A stretch of DNA of 64,000 bases from Nostoc edaphicum CCNP1411 (GCF_014023275.1 NZ_CP054698.1:6285001-6349000), one strand, 5' to 3'. Shown: positions 28,740 to 39,125, counted from the first letter of the stretch. Program-made: numbers and translations. Notes: generated from the letters alone by a model not told the origin.

Positions 28740-29903
28740 ATGCCCCTGTCTGACGCAATACCTGCTTTACTAGTCTTGGCAGATGGAACCACTTATCGCG
28801 GTTGGTCTTTCGGTGCAACGGGAACCGCGATCGGAGAAGTGGTGTTTAACACTGGTATGACCGGCTATCAAGAAGTCCTGACTGATCCTAGTTACTGTGG
28901 TCAAATAGTCATTTTTACTTATCCGGAATTAGGCAATACAGGTGTCAATCCTGAAGATGAAGAATCAGATGGCCCCCAAGTGCGGGGTGCGATCGCGAGG
29001 AACATTTGTCAACGACCGAGTAATTGGCGATCGACACAATCTTTACCTGACTACCTCAAACAAAACCAAATACCAGGGATCTACGGCATTGATACCCGCG
29101 CTCTCACCCGCAAAATTCGGATGTTCGGAGCTATGAACGGTGGCATTTCTACAACCATTCTCGATGAAGCGGAATTGCTAGAGCAGGTACTAGCGGCTCC
29201 CAACATGGCAGGATTAAATCTGGTTCGTGAAGTCACCACCCCAACGGCTTATGAATGGTCAGATCCCACAATTCCAGCTTGGCAATTCAATTCTGAAGCT
29301 GCGGAAAATCTTGGGGAAGCCTTTACCGTTGTTGCCCTTGACTTTGGCATAAAACGTAATATCTTGCGTCGCCTAGTAAGTTACGGTTGTCGGGTGATTG
29401 TTGTACCTGCTGATACACCACCAGAGGAAATTCTCAAATATAATCCAGATGGCGTGTTTCTTTCTAATGGGCCTGGTGACCCTGCTGCCGTCACCGAAGG
29501 GATTGCAACTGCCAAAGCCCTCCTGTTAAGTCAAAAACCCATTTTTGGTATTTGTATGGGACACCAAATTTTAGGTCATGCACTAGGGGCAGAAACCTAT
29601 AAACTAAAATTTGGTCATCGTGGTTTAAATCAGCCGGCAGGCTTACAACAACGGGTAGAAATTACCAGCCAAAACCATAGTTTTGCTATTGACCCAGATT
29701 CTTTACCTACGGCAGTTGTAGAAATCAGTCACCTGAACTTAAACGATCGCACCATTGCCGGGGTACGTCACAAATCTCTACCTGTATTCTCCGTACAGTA
29801 TCACCCAGAAGCCAGTCCTGGCCCCCACGATGCTGATTACTTGTTTGAGCAATTTGTCCAATCCATGCGAACAGCACGTCAAGCTGTGGCTGAGGTGAGG
29901 TAA
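28740..29903 (+). CDS. carA: Carbamoyl-phosphate synthase small (glutaminase) subunit
   Basis: A 387-aa glutamine amidotransferase subunit that supplies ammonia to CarB for arginine and pyrimidine synthesis. The N-terminal domain has [21 protein letters not shown]. The class I amidotransferase domain has SNGPGDP, the nucleophile Cys in FGICMGHQ, and the His-Glu pair in [11 protein letters not shown]. carB is not next to it, as is common in cyanobacteria. The ATG is preceded directly by STRR DNA. Confidence 0.95.
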   Translation: MPLSDAIPALLVLADGTTYRGWSFGATGTAIGEVVFNTGMTGYQEVLTDPSYCGQIVIFTYPELGNTGVNPEDEESDGPQVRGAIARNICQRPSNWRSTQSLPDYLKQNQIPGIYGIDTRALTRKIRMFGAMNGGISTTILDEAELLEQVLAAPNMAGLNLVREVTTPTAYEWSDPTIPAWQFNSEAAENLGEAFTVVALDFGIKRNILRRLVSYGCRVIVVPADTPPEEILKYNPDGVFLSNGPGDPAAVTEGIATAKALLLSQKPIFGICMGHQILGHALGAETYKLKFGHRGLNQPAGLQQRVEITSQNHSFAIDPDSLPTAVVEISHLNLNDRTIAGVRHKSLPVFSVQYHPEASPGPHDADYLFEQFVQSMRTARQAVAEVR

Positions 29904-29908
29904 AAATA

Positions 29909-29998
29909 GGAAATGGGGAATGGGGAATGGGGAATAGGGAATAGGGAATAGTTTTCCAATGCCCAATGCCCAATGCCCAATGCCCAATGCCCTATTCC
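29909..29998. repeat. STRR array after carA
   Basis: GGGGAAT and GGGAATA heptamers to about 29950, then TGCCCAA heptamers to 29990, similar in layout to the other STRR pairs in the window. Confidence 0.85.
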
Positions 29999-30070
29999 AA
30001 CAGATTGTAGACAATTTGCTCAAAAACCATCTATACTTGAGCGTTCACTTTAACTCATGAGGAGGGAATT

Positions 30071-30433
30071 ATTGCTGAGCCACTAAATCTAACCGTTAGC
30101 CTGAGAGGCACTCGTGAAGTCCGGGATAACTGTCAGCTATTCCGCCTCACAGGTTTGTTAGATGCTTTTTCTGAGCCGACATTTCGCAAGACACTTGGCA
30201 GCAAGATTGACGAGGGGCCTAAGCATATTATTTTGGATCTCTCACAAATTGACTTTGTTGATAGCTCTGGCTTGGGTGCTCTGGTGCAGCTCGCCAAGCA
30301 GGCTCAAACTGCTGATGGCACTTTGCAAATCGTCACGAATGCCCGCGTAACTCAAACGGTCAAGCTTGTTCGCCTAGAGAAGTTTCTCTCCCTGCAAAAA
30401 TCAGTTGAAGACGCTCTAGAAAACGTCAAGTAG
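30071..30433 (+). CDS. STAS-domain anti-sigma factor antagonist, probable ATT start
   Basis: A 120-aa protein with the SpoIIAA-type core: LDLSQIDFVDSSGLGALVQL, where the Ser before GLG is the usual phosphorylation site. Such proteins bind and release anti-sigma factors or act in partner-switching kinase modules. The first ATG/GTG/TTG in frame is the TTG at 30155, which would cut off the first strands (LNLTVSLRGTREV...CQLFRLTG). Upstream, AGGAGGG at 30060-30066 sits 4 bases before an ATT codon at 30071. I therefore propose ATT as the start. No kinase or phosphatase partner is adjacent. Confidence 0.75.
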   Translation: MAEPLNLTVSLRGTREVRDNCQLFRLTGLLDAFSEPTFRKTLGSKIDEGPKHIILDLSQIDFVDSSGLGALVQLAKQAQTADGTLQIVTNARVTQTVKLVRLEKFLSLQKSVEDALENVK

Positions 30434-30463
30434 TCTTGATTGCTCGACCTGAGAGTTCAATTT

Positions 30464-30499
30464 AGCTATCCAGATTCAACATCGGATAGCTTAATTTTT
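30464..30499 (+). terminator. Terminator after the STAS gene
   Basis: AGCTATCC pairs with GGATAGCT across a 12-base loop and is followed by TAATTTTTA, 30 bases past the stop. Confidence 0.7.
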
Positions 30500-31010
30500 A
30501 AAACTTCTGGCAAAAACCTCTCTCCTTGTGGGAGAGGGAGAAAGCCAGTTGAGCTATTATGTTTAAAGTTGAGCAATAACTAAAGATATAAACACCCAGT
30601 TATTGGGTATGTAATCGTTGGCTAGAATATCGGATAAATAATCAAGTGTGAGAAATTTGTAAGAAATACAAAGCCAGCAGATTTTTCTATAGATAGACTT
30701 GACTTAATACTGTATAGTGAAAAATTGTCGCTTACTAAGTAAGTATGACAATACCATCGAGTAAAATGATGAATTTGATGTCAGAATTCTACCCTATCTA
30801 GGCACAGACCACAATAAATAGGCGAAATTTGGTTTATGGGCGTTGACATCAGGGTGATTTAAAATGCCAACTCTCAATCAAAAAGATGAAATTAGGTAGT
30901 AACTTTGATAGTATTGATGATGCTAAGTATACTATCACGGCATACTTCAGAAAAATCAGTCTTTGCGAAGAATGCCTGCCAAATAGAGCCAGTGAAGGAA
31001 TGATTTATTT
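30500..31010. other. Intergenic, nothing definite
   Basis: About 510 bases. CTCTCTCC/GGAGAGGG near 30520-30540 is a small dispersed hairpin. The remainder is AT-rich and includes the likely promoter of the mrnC-rlmB pair. No coding sequence is supported. Confidence 0.5.
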
Positions 31011-31490
31011 GTGAAGTCACAGGAGGAAGAGCTATTAGATGGACAAGATAAAACTCCCAAACAGAGTTTATCTTGGAATCAAGCACTCTTGGCAACCACA
31101 GCGCCATTCCAACAGATTTCCCTCTCACAAGTGCAACAAATTTCTCCTAGTGCTTTAGCATATTTGGGGGATGCAATTTATGAGTTGTATGTTAGAATTT
31201 TCTATCTGCTGCCATTGCAGCGGTCAGGAATTTACCATCGTCTGGTAGTGGAGCAGGTAAGAGCGGAAACACAAGCGCTACATTTGCGATCGCTGATTCC
31301 TCATCTCAGGGATACCGAATTAGAAATTGTCCGACGGGGTAGAAACGCCGCTACAGGACGCCCTAAGCGACTTAATCCCGAAATTTATCAACAGGCAACT
31401 AGTTTAGAAACCTTAGTTGGCTACTTATATCTCACCGATTACCAGCGTCTAACCGAACTGTTGCAAATACTTCATATAGAAAAAGAGTGA
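31011..31490 (+). CDS. mrnC: Mini-ribonuclease III
   Basis: A 159-aa protein with a stand-alone RNase III catalytic domain and no dsRNA-binding domain. The signature ALAYLGDAIYELYVR contains the catalytic Asp, and a second acidic cluster appears late (SLETLVGYLYLTD). Mini-III matures 23S rRNA precursor ends. It starts at GTG 31011 after AAGGA. The 92-base gap to rlmB on the same strand suggests co-transcription; both act on 23S rRNA. Confidence 0.9.
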   Translation: MKSQEEELLDGQDKTPKQSLSWNQALLATTAPFQQISLSQVQQISPSALAYLGDAIYELYVRIFYLLPLQRSGIYHRLVVEQVRAETQALHLRSLIPHLRDTELEIVRRGRNAATGRPKRLNPEIYQQATSLETLVGYLYLTDYQRLTELLQILHIEKE

Positions 31491-31582
31491 AAACTCAATT
31501 TTATAGTAGCCACAGCAGTAGATTAGGTTCAAGAAATTGAGGTAATCGAGATTGTCGACCATACGCTATATCCATAACTAAA

Positions 31583-32710
31583 ATGCAGAATAAACCAAGA
31601 AAAGTTAATACTTCTAACGAACCAAATCGTGGACAACCCGTAAAACTTAAAGGTAAGCGTGTTGTTACTAATCCCACTCGTAATCCTCGGAAAATAGATA
31701 GCAAACCCACCTCTGTTGCTAATCCGACTCACAACCCTAGGAAAGTAGATGGCAAACCCATTTCTGTTGCTAATCCGACTCACAATCCCCGGAAAGTAGA
31801 TGGCAACACCATCTCTGTTGTTAATCCGAATCGCAATCCTCGGAAAATAGATAGCAACCCTAGTTATGGCAACTCCCGACAACGAAATAACAACTTCTCC
31901 CAGGCTTCTGTATCTACAGAATCGACAGAAGATAGCGATCTCATCTACGGTCGCCATCCAGTATTGAGTGCGTTGCAAAATCAGCGCAATCTGAACCGTC
32001 TCTGGATTACTACCCGTCTGCGCTACGATCCCAGCTTTCACCATTTTCTCTTGCAAGCGAAGGAAAATGGCACAGTGATTGATGAGGTTGAACCCAAGCG
32101 TTTAGACCATCTCACCAACGGAGCTAATCACCAAGGTGTGGCAGCACAAATTGCTCCCTACGCCTACATCGAATTACCGGATCTACTAGAACAAGCCAAA
32201 TCTGTAACCGATCCCGTAATTGTCGTGGCTGATGGAATTACTGATCCCCACAACTTGGGAGCAATTATTCGTACCGCCGAAGCAATAGGCGCTCAAGGAT
32301 TGGTGATTCCCCAAAGAAGGGCATCTGGGATCACTTCCACTGTCATGAAAGTGGCAGCAGGTGCTTTAGAAAATTTTGCTGTAGCTAGAGTTGTCAACCT
32401 CAGCCGCGCCTTAGAAGAATTAAAAGAAGCTGGCTTTTGGATTTACGGCACCGCTGCAAGTGGGAGCGAACCCGTGCATACAGTCAATTTTACTGGCCCA
32501 ATCGTTTTGGTAATCGGCTCAGAAGGCGAAGGTCTGGGTATGTTGACTCAACGCTCCTGTGATTTCTTAGTATCGATTCCTCTACAAGGTAAGACTCCCA
32601 GCCTCAATGCCTCGGTAGCAGCGGGTATGGCGCTTTATGAAATTTATCGTCAGCGATCGCAAAATACGCTGCACTTAGATAGATTACAAAAAATCTCTTT
32701 GAAAAAATAA
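31583..32710 (+). CDS. rlmB: 23S rRNA 2'-O-methyltransferase, RlmB/TrmH family, with repeat N-terminus
   Basis: A 375-aa SPOUT methyltransferase. The C-terminal 250 residues hold the substrate-binding domain ([13 protein letters not shown]) and the knotted SAM domain: [31 protein letters not shown], and [14 protein letters not shown]. It would methylate a guanosine 2'-OH in 23S rRNA. Residues 30-97 are four tandem 17-aa repeats ([17 protein letters not shown] and variants), a basic, probably disordered extension. Basic extensions are common in cyanobacterial RlmB, but the clean repeat here is notable. Confidence 0.9.
   Translation: MQNKPRKVNTSNEPNRGQPVKLKGKRVVTNPTRNPRKIDSKPTSVANPTHNPRKVDGKPISVANPTHNPRKVDGNTISVVNPNRNPRKIDSNPSYGNSRQRNNNFSQASVSTESTEDSDLIYGRHPVLSALQNQRNLNRLWITTRLRYDPSFHHFLLQAKENGTVIDEVEPKRLDHLTNGANHQGVAAQIAPYAYIELPDLLEQAKSVTDPVIVVADGITDPHNLGAIIRTAEAIGAQGLVIPQRRASGITSTVMKVAAGALENFAVARVVNLSRALEELKEAGFWIYGTAASGSEPVHTVNFTGPIVLVIGSEGEGLGMLTQRSCDFLVSIPLQGKTPSLNASVAAGMALYEIYRQRSQNTLHLDRLQKISLKK
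31670..31873 (+). repeat. Four 51-bp tandem repeats inside rlmB
   Basis: Units start at 31670, 31721, 31772 and 31823, each beginning AATCC(C/G)A and encoding NP(T/N)(R/H)NPRK(I/V)D. Period 51 bp, in frame. Confidence 0.9.
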
Positions 32711-32797
32711 CAGTAACAGAGTATAAAGAAATGTAAAAGATAATAAAGCACCATATCGTTTAACACCCTGTAGCACGTTTATAAATCGGCAAAAACC

Positions 32798-33100
32798 ATG
32801 AAAACCATTTGGCGTAACCTCAAGGAAGTGTTAATTAACACATTCGACTACATCGGCTTGGCTTGGTGGGTAGAGATTGTGACGCAGAATCCCCGCTGCA
32901 CTTACTACTTCGGGCCATTTCTGAATTCTTCTGATGCCAAATTGTCAAGCATTGGATATATAGAAGATTTGGAGACAGAAGGAGCACAGGGAATTGTTGT
33001 GCATATCAAACGCTGTAAACCTAATACCTTAACCATCGCTGAAGACTTGGGGGAAAGATTTGACCGCAAAGTACAGCCTGCCTTTGGCGGTCAAATTTAA
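32798..33100 (+). CDS. DUF1816 domain protein
   Basis: A 100-aa protein matching the DUF1816 family found almost only in cyanobacteria (AWWVEIVTQNPRCTYYFGPF, then DLETEGAQGIVVHIKRCKP). The fold resembles that of small phycobilisome-associated linker-like proteins by size and by Tyr/Phe content, but no function is proven. It stands alone on the plus strand, 87 bases after rlmB. Confidence 0.85.
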   Translation: MKTIWRNLKEVLINTFDYIGLAWWVEIVTQNPRCTYYFGPFLNSSDAKLSSIGYIEDLETEGAQGIVVHIKRCKPNTLTIAEDLGERFDRKVQPAFGGQI

Positions 33101-33409
33101 TTTAGGCCAGAGAGTGAATAGGACGCAAAGATGTAAAGACATGGAGACACAGATCAATTCTTTGACTGCGTTACCAAGTCTTTTTCACTCACCGCGTCAC
33201 CACATCTTCCCTCTCCATTTCTTCTTCGTCAATAGTTAAAATTTTTAACTAATTCTGGGGGTTTAAGTCCCCTGCTTTTTCATCGACAAGTTTTGTGGCT
33301 CTTTCTAAATCCCCGTTACAAAACTTAATTAAGTTAGCGGTAGCGTTCGCGCAGCGTCTCGTAGAGAGGAAAGAGCGTCCGTAGGAGCGTAATTACGAAT
33401 TAGTAATTA
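33101..33409. other. Intergenic with dispersed repeats
   Basis: About 310 bases. It includes GCGTTCGCGCAGCGTCTCGT (about 33343-33362), a very common Nostoc repeat also seen in variant form at about 42550-42590. No gene is supported. Confidence 0.5.
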
Positions 33410-34261
33410 TTATTGACTACCAATTACCTGTGGATGTTCTTCCAGCCAATGGTCAATGTCCCTGAGCATCAGTTGGGGAACTTCCCACGGGAAAAGATGG
33501 GCAGTGTTGGGATAGCACTGCCACTGGGAATTTTGGAGGTGTTGAGCAGTTTGTAAGCTGGAATCAGATGTAATGTGGCGGTCTTGTTCACCAGCAAGTA
33601 CTAAACTAGGACATTGAATTTGTTGCAAATCTAGAAGTCGATTGTATCCCGATTGAATTGCAGTATAGAGGGCACGAGTAGCAGCAGGAGAGGTTTGCAA
33701 ATAAGCTGGTACTGCTTCCTTGGCGATGTAGCTGTAACTAGTAGATGTATGTTGTTGGATTAGGTAGCGGAAAAGCGATCGCTTACCAAAAGTTTCAATA
33801 TTCCATTGCCAACTTGGTTTTATATAGTTTAATAAGGCAGCAACACCAGTATATAAATTATCCTGCCAAGTTATAGGTGGATGACTGCCACGGGGTTTTG
33901 CAGCTGTCGCCACCAAAATCAGCCCGGTAATCCGCTCTGGCAAACGTAATGCCAACTCCATTGCCAGAATGCCCCCAAGTGACCATCCCAATATTAGGCA
34001 CTTTTCAATCTCCAAGCGGTCTAGTAGCGCTTCTAAATCGGTCAAATGGTCATTCATCTCAAAATTGCCGTTGTAGCGACTTTTGCCGTATCCACGTAAA
34101 TCAGGGGCAAAAGTTTTATAGCGTTTTGATAAATGATTGGTAAAGACAGAAAGACTACGACCAGAGCCAGGATGACCGTGTAAGCCCAAAATCGGAAATC
34201 CTTGACCTTGGATGTAGACATTGAGGCGTCTAGCAGTAGTACTATGATGGCGATCGCTCAT
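33410..34261 (-). CDS. Alpha/beta-hydrolase
   Basis: A 283-aa alpha/beta-fold hydrolase. The oxyanion region is LGLHGHPGSGRS, the nucleophile elbow is GWSLGG (Ser), a catalytic Asp lies in VLAGEQDRHI, and the His is in NTAHLFPWE. Substrate is unknown; the family includes esterases and epoxide or peroxide-type hydrolases. The ATG overlaps the stop of the upstream PLP-enzyme gene (ATGA), so the two are translationally coupled and may act in one pathway. Confidence 0.88.
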   Translation of the reverse strand: MSDRHHSTTARRLNVYIQGQGFPILGLHGHPGSGRSLSVFTNHLSKRYKTFAPDLRGYGKSRYNGNFEMNDHLTDLEALLDRLEIEKCLILGWSLGGILAMELALRLPERITGLILVATAAKPRGSHPPITWQDNLYTGVAALLNYIKPSWQWNIETFGKRSLFRYLIQQHTSTSYSYIAKEAVPAYLQTSPAATRALYTAIQSGYNRLLDLQQIQCPSLVLAGEQDRHITSDSSLQTAQHLQNSQWQCYPNTAHLFPWEVPQLMLRDIDHWLEEHPQVIGSQ

Positions 34262-35511
34262 TCCTTACGATTCTCCTGTCTGTCGATACTGCCAACTGCA
34301 TCGATCGCAGCCTCCAGTGCGATCGCCACATGAGTCCAATGAGTCCCCCCCTGGCAATAAACCACATACGGTTCACGCAAAGGCCCATCGGCTGATAATT
34401 CCAAAGTACTCCCTTCAATAAATGTCCCCCCAGCCATGACTACCTTGCTCTCATACCCCGGCATTTCATCTGGAATAGGGTCTAAGTAAGAACCGATGGG
34501 AGAATGCTGTTGTATTGCTTTACAGAAAGCAATTAGCTTTTCGGCAGAACCAAGTTTAATGGCCTGAATTACATCTCCACGGGGAGCCAGGGGAGCGGGA
34601 TTTACTGGATAACCGAGTTTATCAAATACATAACCAGTCAGATAAGTCCCTTTCATCGCCTCTCCCACCATTTGCGGCGCTAGAAATAAGCCTTGGAACA
34701 ACAGGCGATTTTGGTCAAACGTAGCACCGCCATAACTCCCGATACCAGGAGCAGTGAGGCGACAGGCAGATGCTTCTACTAAGTCGGCGCGACCGGCAAC
34801 ATAACCGCCAGCACTGACAATGGTTCCACCAGGATTTTTAATCAATGACCCCGCCATTAAATCAGCACCTACGCCTGTAGGTTCCTTTGTTTCAATAAAT
34901 TCGCCGTAGCAGTTATCCACAAAGCAAACGGTGTTAGGGTTTTGCTGTTTGACTAAGTGAACGATTTTTTCTATATCGGCAACTGATAAACTAGGACGCC
35001 AAGAATAGCCACAAGAACGCTGAATTAACACTAAACGAGTGTTTTCAGCCACACTAGTACTTAAAGCTTGCCAATCTATAGTTCCTTCTGAGGTTAGCTC
35101 CAATTGGCGGTAATTTATGCCAAACTCGATAAGTGAGCCTTGACCTTGACCCCGTAAACCAATGACTTCTTCAAGCGTATCGTAGGGAGAACCGACCACT
35201 GCTAACATTTCATCTCCCGGACGGAGAACACCAAACAAAGCACAAGCGATCGCATGAGTTCCCGAAACGAACTGAACTCGCACCGCCGCAGCTTCAGCAC
35301 CCATAACTTCGGCAAAAACTTTATCTAAAGTTTCTCGTCCTAAATCATCGTGACCATAGCCACTTACACCAGCAAAGTGGTGTGCGCCTACACGGTGATT
35401 ACGAAAAGCATCCAGCACTCGTTTTAGATTATGCTTGACCTGAGCGTCAATTCCAGAAAAAATTTCTAATAGTGCCTGTTCTGCTTGCCGCAGCTGTTCT
35501 AAGCTGTTCAT
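34258..35511 (-). CDS. PLP-dependent methionine gamma-lyase-family protein ('aluminium resistance' family)
   Basis: A 417-aa fold-type I PLP enzyme. Diagnostic stretches are GAHHFAGVSGYGHDDLGRET, VSGTHAIACALFG, FVDNCYGEFIE and the PLP lysine in GSLIKNPGG. It belongs to the family often labelled methionine gamma-lyase or aluminium resistance protein; the true substrate is not established. A TTG at 35526 opens the frame, but GAGG precedes the ATG at 35511, which is the better start. It overlaps the hydrolase gene by 4 bp. Confidence 0.88.
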   Translation of the reverse strand: MNSLEQLRQAEQALLEIFSGIDAQVKHNLKRVLDAFRNHRVGAHHFAGVSGYGHDDLGRETLDKVFAEVMGAEAAAVRVQFVSGTHAIACALFGVLRPGDEMLAVVGSPYDTLEEVIGLRGQGQGSLIEFGINYRQLELTSEGTIDWQALSTSVAENTRLVLIQRSCGYSWRPSLSVADIEKIVHLVKQQNPNTVCFVDNCYGEFIETKEPTGVGADLMAGSLIKNPGGTIVSAGGYVAGRADLVEASACRLTAPGIGSYGGATFDQNRLLFQGLFLAPQMVGEAMKGTYLTGYVFDKLGYPVNPAPLAPRGDVIQAIKLGSAEKLIAFCKAIQQHSPIGSYLDPIPDEMPGYESKVVMAGGTFIEGSTLELSADGPLREPYVVYCQGGTHWTHVAIALEAAIDAVGSIDRQENRKE

Positions 35512-35601
35512 CAGTTCCTCGTTCAAAAAAAATTAAATTATAGATATGCGGATTTTAAGATCCCACATACTAGGCTGGAAAATTCAAATTCAGGTTACTG
35601 C

Positions 35602-36423
35602 ATGACAATTGCTACTTCAACCAAACCTCAAATTAACTGGGTTAATACCCTGTTTTTCATTGGACTGCACATCGGCGCTTTATTTGCCTTTGTTCCTGGT
35701 AACTTTAGCTGGACGGCAGTTGGTGTGGGTTTCTTGCTGTACTGGGTAACAGGTGGTTTAGGAGTTACTCTAGGATTTCACCGCCTTGTCACCCACCGCA
35801 GTTTTCAAACTCCCAAGTGGCTAGAGTATCTCTTGGTTTTCTTCGGCACACTCTCGTGTCAAGGAGGCCCAATTGAGTGGATCGGGACACATCGCATTCA
35901 TCATTTAAACTCTGATACTGACACAGATCCCCATGATTCCAATAAAGGCTTCTGGTGGAGCCACATGGGTTGGCTGACTCATTATTGCCCCGCTCACGCT
36001 GATGTTCCTCGTTTCACCAAAGACATTGCCGAAGACCCAGTTTATCAGTTTTTAGAAAAATATTTCATTTTGATCCAGGTTGCTCTGGGAGTATTACTTT
36101 TGCTTCTGGGTGGCTGGCCGTTTGTTATTTGGGGTATTTTTGTTCGCATTGTCTGGGTTTATCACTGCACTTGGTTGGTGAACAGCGCCACTCACAAATT
36201 TGGCTATCAGAGCTATGATTCTGGTGATAAATCGACTAATTGTTGGTGGGTAGCCGTACTAGTTTTCGGTGAAGGCTGGCATAATAACCATCATGCTTTT
36301 CAATACTCAGCTCGTCATGGGCTGGAATGGTGGGAAATCGATTTAACCTGGATGACAGTTCAATTGCTACAAGCAGTTGGTCTGGCTACTAATGTAAAGT
36401 TGGCTCCAACAAAAACTAGTTAG
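35602..36423 (+). CDS. desC: Acyl-lipid delta-9 desaturase
   Basis: A 273-aa membrane di-iron desaturase. The three His boxes are HRLVTH (60-65), HRIHH (97-101) and HNNHH (227-231), with hydrophobic helix pairs between them. It introduces the first double bond into membrane lipid acyl chains. It is the first gene of a desC-desA-desB run on the plus strand, an order known from Nostoc-type cyanobacteria. Confidence 0.93.
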   Translation: MTIATSTKPQINWVNTLFFIGLHIGALFAFVPGNFSWTAVGVGFLLYWVTGGLGVTLGFHRLVTHRSFQTPKWLEYLLVFFGTLSCQGGPIEWIGTHRIHHLNSDTDTDPHDSNKGFWWSHMGWLTHYCPAHADVPRFTKDIAEDPVYQFLEKYFILIQVALGVLLLLLGGWPFVIWGIFVRIVWVYHCTWLVNSATHKFGYQSYDSGDKSTNCWWVAVLVFGEGWHNNHHAFQYSARHGLEWWEIDLTWMTVQLLQAVGLATNVKLAPTKTS

Positions 36424-36735
36424 GAGCTAGGAGCTAGGAGTTTGGAGTTACGTGAGGGTGTGAATCAGGCGTTGAAATGTTTATATTGCCGTCGATTTTA
36501 TCAGACAAGGAGCGTTTCTAATTCACATCAGGCGTGAGTTAAGAACCTAAACTCCTAACTCCTCACTTCTCACTCATCACTCATCACTCCTAACTCCTCA
36601 CTTTTCAAAAGTTTATTTACGGGTGCGCTTGTGTCGGTTAGGTTGCTATAATCCGAAGCGCTAATATTAAGAAATTTTGCGGCGAGCCACTTTTTGAGTG
36701 ACTTGGTGTAGGAGTTTGTTGTTTTTCAGGTGTTC
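36424..36735. other. desC-desA spacer with short repeats and a candidate -10 box
   Basis: STRR-like GAGCTAG units (36423-36445) and their inverse (CTCCTAACTCCTCACTTCTC, about 36550-36604) bracket a short unique part. TATAAT at 36647-36652 is a candidate -10 element for desA, with no clear -35 box. The spacer suggests that desA has its own promoter, consistent with cold-regulated desA expression in related species. Confidence 0.45.
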
Positions 36736-37788
36736 ATGACTACATCAATAATTAATAGCCAGAAACTAAGTGACGAGCCTGGTAATTCCGACTTCCGGCT
36801 CAAAGATATTGTCAAAACCCTGCCACGGGAATGTTTTCAGCAGAGCCGTCGCAAAGCTTGGACACAAGTATTGCTCAGTGTCTTGGCAGTTGCCTTGGGT
36901 TATTACAGCTTGATTATCACTCCTTGGTTTCTTTTGCCCCTAGCTTGGATTTTTACGGGCACTGCTTTAACAGGCTTTTTTGTAATTGGCCATGATTGTG
37001 GTCACAGGTCTTTTGCCAAACGTCGTTGGGTAAATGATTTGGTGGGGCACTTCTTCATGATGCCGTTAATTTACCCCTTTCACAGTTGGCGCATTAAGCA
37101 TAATTATCACCATACTCATACCAACAAGCTGGATGAGGACAACGCTTGGCATCCAATCAGACCAGAAGTGTTTGAAAACTGGGATACAACCCGGCAGTCT
37201 GCTTTTAAGTTGTTCATGCGTAAACGCCTCTGGTGGGTAGGTTCCATTGGACATTGGGCTGTGGTGCATTTTGATTGGCGTAACTTCAAAACTAAAGACC
37301 AATCGAGTATCAAGCTTTCTGTGGCTGTAGTAGTTGTGTTTGCAGCGATCGCTTTCCCGCTTCTGATCGCTACAACTGGTATCTGGGGATTTGTCAAGTT
37401 CTGGCTAGTGCCCTGGATGATTTACCATTTTTGGATGAGTACTTTTACTATTGTTCACCACACTGCCGCAGATGTTCCTTTTGCGACAGCGAACAAGTGG
37501 AACGAAGCTCTAGCACAACTATCTGGCACTATTCATTGCGATTATCCCCGTTGGGTAGAAGTCTTGTGTCACGATATCAATGTTCATGTCCCTCATCATA
37601 TTTCCACAGCTATTCCTTCTTATAATTTGCGGTTAGCTTACAGCAGCATCAAAGAGAATTGGCAGCCTTATCTCCATGATGAGTGTCAGTTTTCTTGGCC
37701 TTTAATGAAGCAGATTACAGACCAGTGTCAACTGTACACAACTGATGTTGGTTATAAGACTTTTGACGAGCATTATACAGAGCAATAA
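36736..37788 (+). CDS. desA: Acyl-lipid delta-12 (omega-6) desaturase
   Basis: A 350-aa desaturase with His boxes HDCGH (86-90), HNYHH (122-126) and HVPHH (284-288) and the DesA-type flank [20 protein letters not shown]. It adds the second double bond to oleoyl lipids in the membrane. A GTG at 36730 is in frame two codons upstream; the ATG at 36736 gives the usual MTTS-type start. Confidence 0.95.
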   Translation: MTTSIINSQKLSDEPGNSDFRLKDIVKTLPRECFQQSRRKAWTQVLLSVLAVALGYYSLIITPWFLLPLAWIFTGTALTGFFVIGHDCGHRSFAKRRWVNDLVGHFFMMPLIYPFHSWRIKHNYHHTHTNKLDEDNAWHPIRPEVFENWDTTRQSAFKLFMRKRLWWVGSIGHWAVVHFDWRNFKTKDQSSIKLSVAVVVVFAAIAFPLLIATTGIWGFVKFWLVPWMIYHFWMSTFTIVHHTAADVPFATANKWNEALAQLSGTIHCDYPRWVEVLCHDINVHVPHHISTAIPSYNLRLAYSSIKENWQPYLHDECQFSWPLMKQITDQCQLYTTDVGYKTFDEHYTEQ

Positions 37789-38006
37789 ATAGCGCTGTGA
37801 TTACACTCACGCTCTTGAACCAACGAGAGCGTTTATCATGCTGTGTTTAAATAGAATCTGGCAATTGTTTAATGACTAAAATTGTTAGGTAAATTGCCAG
37901 AAATTATCCTCTTTTGTGTTAGCGATCGCTAGTTTCGTGGGCATCCTAGAGGTGAGATTATTTTGTCTCAAATCAAGTTCCGATTTATATCTAACAAAAG
38001 AATCCA

Positions 38007-39086
38007 GTGCCATTAGATACCATCACATTCAATAATCCTCCTGGCGGTGAAACGTTTGAGGATGCAACTAAATTGCCTTTTACACTTGGGGATTTAAAAG
38101 CTGCAATCCCTGCTGAATGCTTTCAGCCCAATGTGACAAAATCACTTTTTTACTTCTTTCGTGACATCCTGATTATTGGTCTGCTTTATGCAGTTGCTTC
38201 TTACCTGGATTCTTGGCTTTTCTTCCCGATTTTCTGGCTAATGCAAGGAACGATGTTTTGGGCTTTGTTTGTAGTCGGACATGACTGCGGACATCAATCT
38301 TTTTCTAAGCATAAATGGCTCAATGATTTGATTGGACATCTTTCTCACACACCAATACTTGTTCCTTATCATGGTTGGCGGATTAGTCACAGAACTCATC
38401 ACAAAAATACTGGCAATATCGATAACGATGAAAGCTGGTATCCTGTGACCGAATCACAATATAAGGAGATGCCTTTAGCCCAAAAGATCGGCAGATATTA
38501 TGTTTTTCTTTTGGCTTATCCTGTGTATTTGTTTAAGCGTTCTCCTAATAAGGAAGGCTCCCACTTTTTGCCCAGTAGTTCTCTTTTCAAACCATCGGAA
38601 AAATGGGATGTCCTCACTAGTACTGTACTTTTGATTGGCATGATAGGTTTGCTCGGTTTCCTCACCTACCAATGGGGTTGGATGTGGTTGCTGAAATATT
38701 ATGCTGTACCCTACCTTGTGTTTATAATTTGGCTAGATTTGGTGACATTTTTGCATCATACTGAGCCAGATATTCCCTGGTATCGTGGAGAAGATTGGAC
38801 TTTCCTGAAAGGCGCGATTTCTAGTATTGACCGTGATTATGGTTTGGTTAATCATATCCATCACGATATTGGTACTCATGTTGCTCACCACATATTCCTT
38901 AACATCCCTCACTACAATTTGCTGAAGGCAACTGAGGCAATAAAACCAGTGATGGGTGAGTATTTCCACAAATCGGAAGAACCCATTTGGAAGTCATTAT
39001 GGAATTCATGTGTCAGCTGCCATTTTGTACCTGATACTGGTAGTAAGGTTTACTACACATCTAACAACAAGTTAGCTAAAGACTAA
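38007..39086 (+). CDS. desB: Acyl-lipid delta-15 (omega-3) desaturase
   Basis: A 359-aa desaturase with His boxes HDCGH (92-96), HRTHH (128-132) and HVAHH (291-295) and the omega-3 type spacing NTGNIDNDESWYPV. It makes alpha-linolenoyl chains and in related cyanobacteria is induced by cold. The start is GTG at 38007. Together with desC and desA it gives the organism tri-unsaturated C18 lipids. A strong hairpin follows the stop. Confidence 0.95.
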   Translation: MPLDTITFNNPPGGETFEDATKLPFTLGDLKAAIPAECFQPNVTKSLFYFFRDILIIGLLYAVASYLDSWLFFPIFWLMQGTMFWALFVVGHDCGHQSFSKHKWLNDLIGHLSHTPILVPYHGWRISHRTHHKNTGNIDNDESWYPVTESQYKEMPLAQKIGRYYVFLLAYPVYLFKRSPNKEGSHFLPSSSLFKPSEKWDVLTSTVLLIGMIGLLGFLTYQWGWMWLLKYYAVPYLVFIIWLDLVTFLHHTEPDIPWYRGEDWTFLKGAISSIDRDYGLVNHIHHDIGTHVAHHIFLNIPHYNLLKATEAIKPVMGEYFHKSEEPIWKSLWNSCVSCHFVPDTGSKVYYTSNNKLAKD

Positions 39087-39090
39087 GATT

Positions 39091-39125
39091 TAGAATCCCG
39101 ACTTCTTTAAAGAAGTCGGGATTCT
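39091..39125 (+). terminator. Terminator hairpin after desB
   Basis: AGAATCCCGACTTCTTT and its exact complement AAAGAAGTCGGGATTCT form a perfect 17-bp palindrome a few bases past the stop. A variant of the same hairpin occurs at 61255-61284. Confidence 0.75.
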
